Shown: positions 33,568 through 42,483 of the stretch, piece after piece
How positions within the stretch are numbered: the first letter of the stretch is position 1
Layout: the number at the start of each line of letters is the position of its first letter
Source: Aminobacter sp. J41
GTDB lineage: Bacteria; Pseudomonadota; Alphaproteobacteria; Rhizobiales; Rhizobiaceae
Assembly: GCF_000526635.1 (NCBI RefSeq)
Contig: NZ_JAGL01000014.1
Span: 1-64,000, forward strand
DNA length: 64,000 nt
Reading direction: 5' to 3'
Notes under the pieces: model-generated
The model's input: the letters and a program-made list of their open reading frames with translations, nothing else
Database searches by the model: none
Told to the model about the DNA's origin: nothing
Program-made: the position numbers and the translations under genes

Positions 33568-34614
33568 TCACTCCTCCTTCGAGCCGGCCACGAAGGCCGC
33601 ATGCAGCTCCGGCAGCCGGGCCGCGACATAGTCGGCAAAGCCCTGGCCTGCGGAAGCGGGAATCGTCAGGCGCGCGTTCTTGCCCGCGCGCGCAAGCTCG
33701 GCGATGGCAATGCCCGCCTCGCCCTTGATGGTCTTCGGCTTCTCCGCCTTCGGCTTTGCGCCGCGGCCCTGGGCCGAGCGCTGCAGCCGGTCGAACAGGC
33801 GCTGGAAGCGCGTGTCGCTGTCGGCGGCGGCAAAGTCTTCCGAAGCGATTTCCTGCGCGGCGAGCCCGGCCTTGTCCTTTTCGAGGAGTTCGCCGAGTTC
33901 CAGCCAGCGCGGCCGGCCCGCCTTGGGTGCCGGGCCGATCGCGCGCACGATTGCCGGCGGGATCGCTTCCGCCACCTGGATCAGGCGCGACATTTCCGAC
34001 TTGTGCACCGAAAGCGCCGCCATCGCGGTTGCGCGATCAAAGCCGTGGTCAACGAGCGTCTTGGCGAAGAAGGCGCGCTCGATGAAGGAGAGGTCACGAC
34101 GCTCGGCGTTTTCCTTGCCCTGCGCGAGCGCAAGCGCCGCATCGTCGAGCTGGCGCACCACGGCGCGGATTTTCAGGCCAAGCTCGCGCGCCGCCTGGGC
34201 GCGGCGGTGGCCATAGGCAAGCTGGTAGTGACCGCTGGCGGCCTTCGCCGGATCTGGATGCGGACGCACCAGCACCGGCACCTGCTGGCCGTGCTCGCGC
34301 AGGCTTTCTTTCAGCTCGAGGAATTCGGGGTCATTGACCGCGCCGTCGCTGAGGCGGTCGGCAAAGGGCGAGCGCTCGAGCATGTTGGGGTCGAGCTCGA
34401 CCACCTGCTCGCCGGCCGCCAGCGCCTCGCGCAGCCGCTTTGCCTCTTCCGCCTCCTGAGACAGCGAGCCGAGCGACAGGCCCATCGCCCGCACCGCAGC
34501 CGAGGGCGTGCGCTTGACGGCATCGGCCGCTGGCAGCGGAGCCACCGCTTCCGGGGTCGCCTCCGGCACCTCGCCGGCGAAGAGTGATTTCAGCCTGTCC
34601 TTGCGCGCGTTCAT
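33568..34614 (-). CDS. repB: Plasmid partitioning protein RepB (ParB family)
   Basis: 348 residues, ATG with AGGAGG. ParB N-terminal motifs: ELKESLREHGQQVPVLVRPH, YQLAYGHRRAQAARELGL, then KENAERRDLSFIERA and the HTH AMAALSVHKSEMSRLIQVAE. The C-terminal region (YVAARLPELHAAF) is the dimerisation end. RepB binds the parS palindromes, here GTTGACAGCTGTCAAC. It is 85 bp downstream of repA's stop including one parS. Confidence 0.95.
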   Translation of the reverse strand: MNARKDRLKSLFAGEVPEATPEAVAPLPAADAVKRTPSAAVRAMGLSLGSLSQEAEEAKRLREALAAGEQVVELDPNMLERSPFADRLSDGAVNDPEFLELKESLREHGQQVPVLVRPHPDPAKAASGHYQLAYGHRRAQAARELGLKIRAVVRQLDDAALALAQGKENAERRDLSFIERAFFAKTLVDHGFDRATAMAALSVHKSEMSRLIQVAEAIPPAIVRAIGPAPKAGRPRWLELGELLEKDKAGLAAQEIASEDFAAADSDTRFQRLFDRLQRSAQGRGAKPKAEKPKTIKGEAGIAIAELARAGKNARLTIPASAGQGFADYVAARLPELHAAFVAGSKEE

Positions 34615-34697
34615 AGCAAACCTCCTGCGAGGTCATGATCGCGCAGGCGCGCGACGGGTGGATAAGTCCCCCCGAACTTTTCTGAGCGCACCGCCCG

Positions 34698-34713
34698 GTT
34701 GACAGCTGTCAAC
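34698..34713. other. parS site between repA and repB
   Basis: Perfect 16-bp palindrome GTTGACAGCTGTCAAC. It fits the repABC parS consensus GTTNNCNNNNGNNAAC. Four identical copies occur in the window. Confidence 0.88.
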
Positions 34714-34723
34714 TTCGATCCGG

Positions 34724-35935
34724 TCATGACTTGCGCCCCCAGCTTTGCAGCAGAAGCGCCTCGATCTCGGCGTTCACCGCATTCAGTGCCTCATAGGCGC
34801 GGTCGTAGGTGGCGCGGTTGAAATTCTCGCGACCGACCTCGTAGAGCGTCTGCTTGGACAGGCCCGCATCGGAAATCGCCGTCGACTTCAGCATCGGCGC
34901 CGTCAGGACCCGCTCGCCGAACTGCGTGCGCAGGAAGCCGGCGATCTGCGTCTGCGGCCCGTCATTCGGCTCATAGCGGGTGATCAAATAGCGCAGGAAG
35001 TCGAAGTTGAGCTCGCCGCCCGCCTCACGCACCACCGACAGAAGGTCGGACGTCATGAACAGGAACTGGCTCATCGAGGCGACGTCGAGCATCTGCGGAT
35101 GCACGGTGACGATGACGGACGTCGCCGCGCACAGCGCCGAGAGCGTCAGGTAACCCAGCTGCGGCGGACAGTCGATGACGACGACGTCGTAGTTTTCCTC
35201 GACCGACTGGATGGCCTGCTGTACGCGGGCGAAGAATAGCCCGCCGCCGTCGTCCTCGGTGCGCCGCGCCAGATGCTGCGGCGTGGTGTGCTCGAACTCC
35301 TGCAGCTCGAGATTGCCGGGCACGATGTCGAGCCCGTCGAAATAGGTCTTGCGCACGATCGAGGCGAGCGGCACGCGCTCGCCGTCATAGCGGATCGCGC
35401 CATAGAGCGTGTCGTTGCCGGTGAGGTCCAGCTCCGGCTGGTAGCCGAACAGCGCCGACAGAGATGCCTGCGGGTCGAGGTCGATCGCAAGCGTGCGATA
35501 GCCCTGCAGCGCGAAATACTGCGCAAGATGCGCCGAGGTCGTGGTCTTGCCCGAGCCGCCCTTGAAGTTGGTGATGGCGATCACCTGCAGGTGCTCGCCG
35601 GGCTGGCGCCACTTGAGATAGTGCCGCGCCTTGGCCGGCCCCTGGGCGGCGAGATACTGGCGCAGCGCGTTGACGTCGGCGAGCGTGTAGAGGCGGCGCC
35701 CGCCGGCGGTCACCTCCGGCACGGGCCCCTCCCCCGAGATCGAGAGCTGGCGCAGGTACCCATCGCTGACGCCGATCAGCCTGGCCGCCTCACCGCTGGT
35801 GAAGGGCCGCAGCGTCTTCATGGCGCTCGGCGGAAACAGCCGGCCGCGCAAGGCGGCAAGCTGGGCCGACAGCAATTCCGCATCTGCGGCGATCTGCCGG
35901 TCGGCTGGTTGTACCTGAGGTTGAGCGATCGTCAT
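34724..35935 (-). CDS. repA: Plasmid partitioning ATPase RepA (ParA family)
   Basis: 403 residues from ATG at 35935; the longer frame adds an Arg-rich stretch not typical of RepA. A MerR-like DNA-binding region (TSGEAARLIGVSDGYLRQLS) precedes the deviant Walker A motif NFKGGSGKTT (124-133), then Walker A' VVIDCPPQLGYLTLSAL and the ParA-type VTVHPQMLDVASMSQFLFM. First gene of repABC; with RepB it segregates the replicon and represses the operon. Confidence 0.95.
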   Translation of the reverse strand: MTIAQPQVQPADRQIAADAELLSAQLAALRGRLFPPSAMKTLRPFTSGEAARLIGVSDGYLRQLSISGEGPVPEVTAGGRRLYTLADVNALRQYLAAQGPAKARHYLKWRQPGEHLQVIAITNFKGGSGKTTTSAHLAQYFALQGYRTLAIDLDPQASLSALFGYQPELDLTGNDTLYGAIRYDGERVPLASIVRKTYFDGLDIVPGNLELQEFEHTTPQHLARRTEDDGGGLFFARVQQAIQSVEENYDVVVIDCPPQLGYLTLSALCAATSVIVTVHPQMLDVASMSQFLFMTSDLLSVVREAGGELNFDFLRYLITRYEPNDGPQTQIAGFLRTQFGERVLTAPMLKSTAISDAGLSKQTLYEVGRENFNRATYDRAYEALNAVNAEIEALLLQSWGRKS

Positions 35936-36630
35936 CAACACCGTTCTGCCTGCATGTGCGCGGGTAGCCGAGAATCGCATCGCGACTCGCCCGACGTGAT
36001 CAATTCTACGCGAAGTTACCAAAACTGACAGCCTGGGGCGCGAGTAACGGAAAAGCCGTGCGATTCACCCGCAATCCGTAGGTACGTTGCGGCAAGCGTC
36101 GATTCCCGTCAAGCAATTTAGGGTTAACGGAAATTAACCGGTCTGCAACCGGCGAAGGCGGTTGGGCGGGCGGAGGCGGCGAGCAGGAGGGAGGGAATAG
36201 GTGAAGTAGGGGGCTAGGGGCTAGGGGGTGTGAACTTGGGAGCTTGGAAGTTGGGGGCTTGGTCGGCTACGTGCCCAGGGGGGCTGGTGTAATACTCCAA
36301 ATAGAGTGTCCCCCGGGCCTGCGGTATTGGAAGCAACAGGCGGCGGTGGTGCCGGATGTGAGACCTGCCAACTGTAGGGGGCCCTAGGGATCCGCCACCT
36401 TGGCGAGGGATTTAAGGAGCTTCGGGCCGGTCCGGCCCTGTGAAAATTCCGGATGGATCTAACTTTGCGTTGGCTCTCCGCCCCCTTACCCGGCTTGGGC
36501 GTCAGAAGCTTCGGCACAGCGCGCGCGTTGGAAGGGCCTTGGGACGTTGGCGACTGCCTGGACGTCGTGTCCCAGCCGCATCACGCTGCGGAGCGGGTTC
36601 GGGCGGACACTTTCGCCACCGTCGCACAAG
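35936..36630. other. Upstream region of repA
   Basis: No gene. It must contain the repABC promoter(s). A T-rich/G-rich stretch (AGTAGGGGGCTAGGGGCTAG) at about 36206-36235 adds a short tandem repeat. Confidence 0.45.
36122..36139. promoter_or_regulatory. Inverted repeat GGTTAA-N6-TTAACC upstream of repA
   Basis: Perfect 6-bp arms, about 190 bp upstream of the repA start, in an AT-rich patch. Candidate operator for RepA autorepression (inference). Confidence 0.4.
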
Positions 36631-36690
36631 ACGCCCCCTCCCCCATGCTTCGCATGGGCCCCTCCCCCGCGTTGCGTGGGAGGATCCTCC
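36631..36690 (-). repeat. Intergenic palindrome family B, copy 5
   Basis: CCCCCTCCCCCATGCTTCGC arm, GCGTGGGAGGATCCTCC end; a related, decayed copy lies at about 36820-36852. Confidence 0.7.
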
Positions 36691-37111
36691 GCCGCGTGTG
36701 CCATCCACGGCAAGACAGACCGGCCGCGCCGCTGGCGGCAAGCAGTCCGGTTTTTCTTCCCACTGGCACTTCACGCCCCAGCGCGCGGGGCCAAACAGAG
36801 CCAGGTCCCGGGGCTGCCGCACGCCCCCTTCTCCGCATCGCAGGGAGGATCCTTTGCCGCATTTGTCATCCGCGTAGAACAGTTCGGCTTCGCCACTGGC
36901 GGCGACGCTTCGGGATTCGTTCGAGCATGTTACGCCCTCGCGTGCCGGACCAAGCGGATCGGGTCCGGGGACTGTGCCATACTGCAACGAGAGAGCGAGA
37001 CGACCATGCCAACGCCTGGACCAAGGACAAGGCCACCGAGAAGGAGAAGGAGGAATCCTTTACCGCGGGAGGCTTCACCAACCGGTGCAGGACCGTCCAA
37101 AAATTCGCGCC

Positions 37112-37178
37112 TTGGATCCTCCCCCATCTATGGGGGAGGGGGACCATGCGAAGCATGGTGGAGGGGGCTCATAGAGCG
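37112..37178 (+). repeat. Intergenic palindrome family B, copy 7
   Basis: GGATCCTCCCCCATCTATGG with GGGGGAGGGGGACCATGCG, second hairpin CATGCGAAGCATG, end GGAGGGGGCTCATAGAGCG. Confidence 0.8.
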
Positions 37179-37315
37179 TGGCCATTTAGATGGGCAAATC
37201 GAGAGGTGTCGCCGCCGGGTACGGAACGATTGCCTTCCAGCCGCCCTGCCCGCGCCTTCCCCGCTACGATGTCTACTAGGCGAGGGAGGCAGATACGGGG
37301 CTCGACATTTCCGTG

Positions 37316-37356
37316 TTCGTCATGCCCCGGCTTGACCGGGGCATCCACGCCTGAAC
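37316..37356 (-). repeat. Intergenic palindrome family A, copy 6
   Basis: TTCGTCATGCCCCGG / CCGGGGCATCCACG then CCTGAACG. Confidence 0.85.
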
Positions 37357-37431
37357 GCCTCAGCGCGGCCAGCGTCCGGAGTCTTGGCTCCGAACGCGCG
37401 GCGCCGGCTTCGGCCCCGCACTCACCTCTGA

Positions 37432-37447
37432 GTTGACAGCTGTCAAC
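37432..37447. other. parS site 2
   Basis: GTTGACAGCTGTCAAC, identical to the site between repA and repB. Confidence 0.88.
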
Positions 37448-37484
37448 TCGCCGACCATCCATCAGCTGCAGGTGGAGAGGAGAT

Positions 37485-37526
37485 GTTCAGGCATGGATGC
37501 CACGGTCGGGCCGTGGCATGACGAAG
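37485..37526 (+). repeat. Intergenic palindrome family A, copy 7
   Basis: GTTCAGGCATGGATGCCACGG with CCGTGGCATGACGAAG, shortened loop TCGGG. Confidence 0.8.
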
Positions 37527-37675
37527 AAGGAGAGGCGGTGCCGCGTACATTGGGCGCTCGTCACGTTTGTTCGCGTTGCCGGGGCCGGCGATGCAGGGCA
37601 GGCAGGTCGGTCCTGCATGCGTGCCGATACGTCTCCCGCTCCTGTTGCCGCCGGCGGCGCTGACGCCGAGCCGAA

Positions 37676-37691
37676 GTTGACAGCTGTCAAC
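37676..37691. other. parS site 3
   Basis: GTTGACAGCTGTCAAC; 244 bp from site 2. Confidence 0.88.
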
Positions 37692-37831
37692 TTCGCCGGA
37701 TTGGCTTTTTTTCTCCCCGGCGACGTAGCCTGCGGCCGGCGCTTCCCGTTCCCATAGCTGCCGCAGACTTCCCTGCGACCTTCACGCCAACCCCTCCATC
37801 CCTTTTTGTGCACCTCGCCGCCCCGGCGAAA

Positions 37832-37847
37832 GTTGACAGCTGTCAAC
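37832..37847. other. parS site 4
   Basis: GTTGACAGCTGTCAAC; 156 bp from site 3 and 140 bp downstream of the peroxidase stop. Confidence 0.88.
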
Positions 37848-37987
37848 TTTTCCCTCGCTCTCTCGCGCCGCGCCGCTGATGTGTCCAGCCGGATAGATAT
37901 GCCCGACCGCGCAAAACCGAGCAAAGATCGCAGCGGCTTGCACCGCTGCGGTCGCGTCCCCCTGCCTGATCTCGTGTCGTAAAAACC

Positions 37988-39589
37988 TCAGTCCCCGATC
38001 GGATTGATGTCGTTCACGAAGCGCAGCATGTCGACCATCGTGAATTTGCCGGGCTCGGCAGACGGCAGCGTCGGCTTCCAGTTTCTCTCCTGCCACAGGA
38101 ACGAATTGTGGTCGCCGTGGATCAGGCCGACGAACACTTCCGAGACGATGATGGACCCGACCGGGCCGAGCCGCTTGCCGCCGTGGCGCACCTTGGCCTC
38201 CTTGAGGATGTAGTACCAGAGCGGCGTCTTCGTATGCAGGCCCTGCGACTTCGCCGCCGCGCCGTCGGTCGAGCCGTTGCTGTCGGAGGCAACCTCGTCC
38301 GGCGTCAGCGGGTCCCTGATCCGCATGCGGGTTGCGACGTCCTGGCCCGAGGGCAGGCCGAGCTTGACGCCGCGCTGGAGGTTGCGCAGGGCAAGGTTGC
38401 CGCCGCCGCCCGGCAGGGTGTGCAAAACTTTGGCCAGATGCGGGTCAATGGTGCGCGACGGCGTGGCCTTCATCGGAACGCCCCCGCTGGCGCCAAGGTC
38501 GTAGAAGCGGCGCCAGTCGATGATCCAGTTGCTCGGCAGCTTCGCCACCGGGGTTGGGTCCGTCGGCGGGTTGGGCGCAAGGTCGCCGAGAATGCCGCCG
38601 GAGAGACCCGAGAAGTCGAACAGCAGCTCGAAGTCCGCGTCGGGAAATACCTTGTTGTGCGGGTACCTCGAACGCACCATGCTGTGCCCGAGCCGGTAGG
38701 CGGCCGCCGAAAATTCGATCGGCATGTAGGGCACTTTCCGGAACCGGTAGAACTTGCGCCCGTCATGCAGGATCTTCGCGACCGTGCCCGGCCCCGTCAG
38801 CCGCTCCACCCAGTCGTGCAGCACGATCCACTGGTAGTGCCAGGTAACGATCCGCCGCGCCTCCTTGAAAATCTCGCGGGGAGGGGAGGCCGACGTCGCC
38901 AGCATGTCGCAGACCGCATTGTGGAACTTCAGGAAGGCGAGATGCGTCTGCGCAACCAGCAGGTTCTCGTCGTTGCGGTGGTCGCCGATCAGCGCGAAGC
39001 CTTCCGGGCTGCGCGGCAGGTCGTTATGGAAGTCGCCGGTGATGCCGCCGAACTGCACGTTGATGTTCTTGCCGATCAGCATCTTTGGGCCCGGCTTGTG
39101 GCCGTTGTTCGGGTCGCGCGCATAAAGGTGCGGGCTGCCGTCGGGTCCGAGCCCGTAGAGGCAGTCGAGGTCGACCGCGGGCGTGCGGAAATTCTCGATG
39201 CCGAGCGGGTCCTTCTCCTTGTCGCCCAGCGAAGTGAGGTCGAGGCTGATGTCGTGATCGACGAACTGGCCGAAATAGGTGAAGCCGGCGGGGATCTTGT
39301 CGTTGTCGCCAAGCTCGTTCGCGGCGTTGTCCTCCATCGCCGCGGCCAGCACCTGCAGTTTGGCATCGGGAACGACGAGCGGATCGAGCCGGAACATGCG
39401 CCCGAACATGCCGGGATCGCGGTTCCCCGAAAGCGCATCGAGCAGTTCGCGGGTGGGATGCCGGCCAGCTTCACCGTGGCCGGGCGTGACCTTGATGGCA
39501 TTCGAGGCGGCGGCGGGCCTTGCTTCGAGGCTGGCGACCGTTTTGGCGAACGTCGTGGCCGCCGCCGCGGACTTGGGCTTGAGGGACAT
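37988..39589 (-). CDS. Animal-type heme peroxidase family protein
   Basis: 533 residues, no signal peptide. Distal site FGQFVDHD (Asp111-His112), the GDHRNDENLLVAQTHLAFLK motif with the catalytic Arg region, and the proximal heme ligand His302 in YRLGHSMVRSRY are all present, in the order and spacing of An_peroxidase proteins. Bacterial members are usually secreted by type I or unknown routes and oxidise halides or phenols with H2O2; here cytoplasmic location cannot be excluded. Monocistronic, upstream region 39590 onward holds no partner gene. Confidence 0.9.
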   Translation of the reverse strand: MSLKPKSAAAATTFAKTVASLEARPAAASNAIKVTPGHGEAGRHPTRELLDALSGNRDPGMFGRMFRLDPLVVPDAKLQVLAAAMEDNAANELGDNDKIPAGFTYFGQFVDHDISLDLTSLGDKEKDPLGIENFRTPAVDLDCLYGLGPDGSPHLYARDPNNGHKPGPKMLIGKNINVQFGGITGDFHNDLPRSPEGFALIGDHRNDENLLVAQTHLAFLKFHNAVCDMLATSASPPREIFKEARRIVTWHYQWIVLHDWVERLTGPGTVAKILHDGRKFYRFRKVPYMPIEFSAAAYRLGHSMVRSRYPHNKVFPDADFELLFDFSGLSGGILGDLAPNPPTDPTPVAKLPSNWIIDWRRFYDLGASGGVPMKATPSRTIDPHLAKVLHTLPGGGGNLALRNLQRGVKLGLPSGQDVATRMRIRDPLTPDEVASDSNGSTDGAAAKSQGLHTKTPLWYYILKEAKVRHGGKRLGPVGSIIVSEVFVGLIHGDHNSFLWQERNWKPTLPSAEPGKFTMVDMLRFVNDINPIGD

Positions 39590-39891
39590 GCATGTGACTC
39601 CTCTCCGTGCATCGAGCGCGCGCTCGACACGTTAGGCCTCCCGCCGTGTCTGGTCGTGGATATGCTCTGCCGGCCTTCTCGGCTCAGCTCTTTCAGGATG
39701 TTCGGTGCGACAGAACATGCTGCCCGGGCCAGAGCATAAATCGAAGAGGCATCCCCCCGCGACCCGAGCGAACGATCTAGGGCAATAGATCGAAGGATTG
39801 GCTAGGGAAATAGATCGAAGGGTTGGGGCGGAATGTTTAGCGGGCGCACCACTGCCGCTCTCCGATCAGGCCCAGCCAGCTTCGCGCCCTA

Positions 39892-39948
39892 CAAGCCCCC
39901 TCGGGCGCTTCGCGCCACCTCCCCCGCACTGCGGGGGAGGATCCGCGT
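39892..39948 (-). repeat. Intergenic palindrome family B, copy 8
   Basis: CCCCCTCGGGCGCTTCGCG, CACCTCCCCCGCACTGCGGG and GGAGGATCCG. Confidence 0.8.
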
Positions 39949-40086
39949 CGGCGCAGAGGGAAATGAAGCGCTCCAACGGCCACCGGTTACGTGCCGCAAC
40001 GAATACCCCGGCTCGCGGATGCCCTGCCGAGACGACCCGTCTCAAACCGCCGAAGGGTGGACGGGGCATTGCAGCAGGCACGGCCT

Positions 40087-40152
40087 CAGGATCCTCCCCC
40101 ACGGAGTGGGGGAGGGGGACCATGCGAAGCATGGTGGAGGGGGCTGACGGAG
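40087..40152 (+). repeat. Intergenic palindrome family B, copy 9
   Basis: AGGATCCTCCCCCACGGAG, GGGGGAGGGGGACCATGCG, CATGGTGGAGGGGGCTGACG; nearly identical to copy 7. Confidence 0.8.
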
Positions 40153-40290
40153 TGCGACGGGTGAGGTTTGTGCTGAAGGGTGGCCTGACTGAGTTGGAAG
40201 CGCCACGTCACGGTTACATCGTTCCGTCCAAATCCATGGCCCACAAGGACGATCTTCCCGCTCTCAAACCAGGCCCGGAACCCTACCCGC

Positions 40291-40350
40291 TCTACGAGCC
40301 CCCTCCGGCGCTTCGCGCCACCTCCCCCGCGCTGCGGGGGAGGATCCGAG
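40291..40350 (-). repeat. Intergenic palindrome family B, copy 10
   Basis: CCCCCTCCGGCGCTTCGCGC, CACCTCCCCCGCGCTGCGGG, GGAGGATCCG; nearly identical to copy 8. Confidence 0.8.
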
Positions 40351-40424
40351 TCGGCGCAGAAGGAAATGGCGGGCTCCACCGGCAAAAGGTGTCGACGCCG
40401 AGGGTGAGATGGTGCATTTCCACC

Positions 40425-40465
40425 TCGTCATGCCCGTGCTCGCCACGGGCATCCATGCCTGAACG
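40425..40465 (-). repeat. Intergenic palindrome family A, copy 8
   Basis: TCGTCATGCCCGTG with CACGGGCATCCATGCC and the TGAACG end. Confidence 0.8.
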
Positions 40466-40540
40466 GTGAAGCCGACGCGACCGCGCAGAACCGCCGTCTT
40501 GCCAGTATCGGTTCACCACCGCCGCCGGTCCCTTGCAGAC

Positions 40541-40597
40541 GTTCCGGCATGGATCCCCAGCTCGCGCCCGCTTCGCGGGCTTGGCGGGGATGACGAT
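40541..40597 (+). repeat. Intergenic palindrome family A, copy 9 (long-loop variant)
   Basis: GTTCCGGCATGGATCCCC with GGGGATGACGATGG; the usual TCAAG loop is replaced by an extra GCCCGCTTCGCGGGC hairpin. Confidence 0.75.
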
Positions 40598-40704
40598 GGA
40601 GACACCGCAAATTCACGACGGGTCCGCGTATCCGCGACCAGGTCCAGCGTTAGGGTAGCTCCGGGTCCGACTGGATCCAAACCCCAACCGTTCCGGCCCC
40701 CGCG

Positions 40705-40884
40705 CTAGTCGCGGTTGCGGACCATGTGGCTGATCGCGGAGACGTTGTCGGCGTCGACGCAGCTCGGGAGGACCTGGTTGCCTTCCCTGCGCTGGTTCTC
40801 CTGAAGGGTCAGGAGGAAGCGGCCGCACTTGACGCAGAAGTGGGTAGTCGTGTCGATCTCATGCTCGAAGAAATGGTATGTCAT
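40705..40884 (-). CDS. Small conserved CxxC protein
   Basis: 59 residues from ATG at 40884, with CAGGA upstream; the longer frame to 40995 is Arg-rich and lacks an SD. It has the pattern EHEIDTTTHFCVKCGRFLL, i.e. CxxCG preceded by a His, and later PSCVDADNVSAISHM. The one CxxC plus later Cys/His could hold one zinc ion. Not recognised further; similar 55-60-residue proteins are frequent in rhizobial genomes in my memory. Confidence 0.6.
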   Translation of the reverse strand: MTYHFFEHEIDTTTHFCVKCGRFLLTLQENQRREGNQVLPSCVDADNVSAISHMVRNRD

Positions 40885-41325
40885 CACGTCCTGCTTTCGC
40901 CGGCCGCCGGGTCCTCCAACCGCGCGCCGGATGCTCCTACCGAAACGCGATTTACAGGAACGCGTTCCCCCGCGCACGGCGTCGTGATGTCCCACACCAG
41001 AAAGTGGCAGGGGATGCTGAAGCTGCGGGTTAGGGGGCGGAGCTCAGGCGACAACTCCCGGCATGGCGTAGCTCTAGCCGGTTATGGGCACGGCAGGGCA
41101 GGGCAGGGGAGGGGAGGGGAGGTGCTGACCGGCAAGAAAGGTGCCAGGCAGGGAGCAGATCAGCAGCCGGCGCTGCAAGTCATCGGTTTGCTCCGCCTGC
41201 TCGGCGGCTGCATCCGAAAACACTTTCAGCGTCGCCAGCCTCCAACCCTCTCAGCGGCTTTTTCTCCCGTTTCATCCCGCGTCCGTAGCTCGATTTCTCG
41301 TCCACCATCCCAGTTGACTCCTAAA
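40885..41325. other. Intergenic, no recognised feature
   Basis: 440 bp. A G-rich run (GGCAGGGCAGGGGAGGGGAG) at about 41092-41121 is the only low-complexity element. Promoter of the small CxxC gene is on the minus strand side. Confidence 0.4.
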
Positions 41326-41345
41326 ATATGAATACGTCTTCATAT
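41326..41345. promoter_or_regulatory. ArsR/SmtB-type operator upstream of the CDF exporter
   Basis: ATATGAATACGTCTTCATAT, an inverted repeat with TGAA-N6-TTCA core. This is the usual 12-2-12-like operator form of ArsR/SmtB metal sensors. TTGACT at 41314-41319 just upstream could be the -35 box, so a bound repressor would block the promoter. The arsR gene is the second gene of the operon. Confidence 0.7.
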
Positions 41346-41367
41346 GTCATTCATATGGAGCTTCCCG

Positions 41368-42483
41368 ATGGCGCACGAGCACGCCCACCATTCGCATCAC
41401 GATCATTCCCACGCCCCTGAAGTCTCGGCCGCGAACGAACGCAAGGTGCTGATCTCACTCGTCCTGATCGCGACCTTCATGGTGGTCGAGGTCGCGGGCG
41501 GGCTGATTTCCGGCTCGCTGGCGCTGATTGCCGATGCCGGGCACATGCTGACCGACGCCGCGGCGCTCGCGCTCGCCTATGTCGCGTTCCGGCTTGGCCG
41601 CCGCGCCGCTGACCAGCGCCGCACCTTCGGCTATGCGCGGCTCGAGGTCGTCGCAGGCTTCGTCAACGCGCTGACGCTGTTCGCGATCATCTTCTGGATC
41701 CTCTACGAGGCGTGGCAGCGCTTTCAGGAGCCCTACGAAATCCTCGCCGGACCGATGCTGGGTGTGGCGGTCGCGGGGCTCGCGGTCAATCTGCTCGTCA
41801 TCTGGATTCTGACGCGGGGCGACGCCGAGCACGTCAACATCCGCGGCGCGCTGCTGCACGCGATCGGCGACCTGCTCGGCTCGGTCGGCGCCGTCGGCGC
41901 GGCGATCGTGATCGCCTACACCGGCTGGACGCCGATCGACCCGATCCTGTCGGTGCTGGTCGCGCTGCTGATCCTGCGCAGCGCCTGGAAGCTGATGAAG
42001 GCCTCGCTCCACATCCTGCTCGAGGGCGCGCCGGAGGGCGTGAGCGCCGAGGCGATCACGGCCGAACTCGGCGCGCTGCCTGGCGTTGCCGGCGTGCGCC
42101 ACGTCCATGTCTGGTCGCTCACCTCCGGCCGGGCGCTGGCGACGCTCCACGTCGCGCCGCAGAACGAAGCAGAGGCGCGGCAGGTGCAGGCGGCGGTCGA
42201 GGACGCGCTGCGCGACCACTTCGGCATCGACCACGCCACCGTCGCGATCGACTGGGGGAGGGGAGGGGACTGCCCGCTGGCGGATGGCGAGGCGCATGGG
42301 CATGAGCATCATGGGCATGATCATGCCCGACATGCCGGTTGCGGCCACGACCACGACGCCGGGCGTCCGCACGCGCACGACGGGCCCGCCAGGGCAGAAC
42401 ATGCCCACGACCACGATACCGCCGACCACGTGGCGGAGCATCCCACTGTTTCCCGGAACTCCAACGGCGGAGAGACGCGATGA
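41368..42483 (+). CDS. Cation diffusion facilitator (ZitB/CzcD type) metal exporter
   Basis: 371 residues from ATG at 41368, with GGAG upstream; the ATG at 41344 lies inside the operator. His-rich N-terminus (HEHAHHSHHDHSHAPE), six TM segments, metal site residues HMLTD in TM2 and HAIGD in TM5, a C-terminal ferredoxin-like domain (VRHVHVWSLTSGRALATLHV) and a very His-rich tail (HGHEHHGHDH). Exports Zn, Co, Cd or Ni in exchange for protons. It overlaps the arsR start (ATGA). Confidence 0.93.
   Translation: MAHEHAHHSHHDHSHAPEVSAANERKVLISLVLIATFMVVEVAGGLISGSLALIADAGHMLTDAAALALAYVAFRLGRRAADQRRTFGYARLEVVAGFVNALTLFAIIFWILYEAWQRFQEPYEILAGPMLGVAVAGLAVNLLVIWILTRGDAEHVNIRGALLHAIGDLLGSVGAVGAAIVIAYTGWTPIDPILSVLVALLILRSAWKLMKASLHILLEGAPEGVSAEAITAELGALPGVAGVRHVHVWSLTSGRALATLHVAPQNEAEARQVQAAVEDALRDHFGIDHATVAIDWGRGGDCPLADGEAHGHEHHGHDHARHAGCGHDHDAGRPHAHDGPARAEHAHDHDTADHVAEHPTVSRNSNGGETR

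Larger units (their letters stand above)
36691..37987. other. Gene-free 1.3-kb region holding the parS cluster
   Basis: Apart from three parS sites (37432, 37676, 37832) and palindromes of families A and B I see no credible gene. Open frames exist on both strands because of high GC, but none has an SD plus conserved-looking product. Confidence 0.5.
39590..40704. other. 1.1-kb repeat-rich intergenic region
   Basis: Contains the peroxidase promoter and palindromes: family B at 39892-39948, 40087-40152, 40291-40350 and family A at 40425-40465 and 40541-40597. A short direct repeat of about 14 bp around GATCGAAGG(A/G)TTGG occurs at about 39790 and 39815. No gene supported. Confidence 0.55.

Noticed and set aside
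36691-37987. Protein genes in the parS region (several frames of 60-160 codons)
   Set aside because: None has a credible start with an SD or a recognisable product; they overlap palindromes and parS sites.
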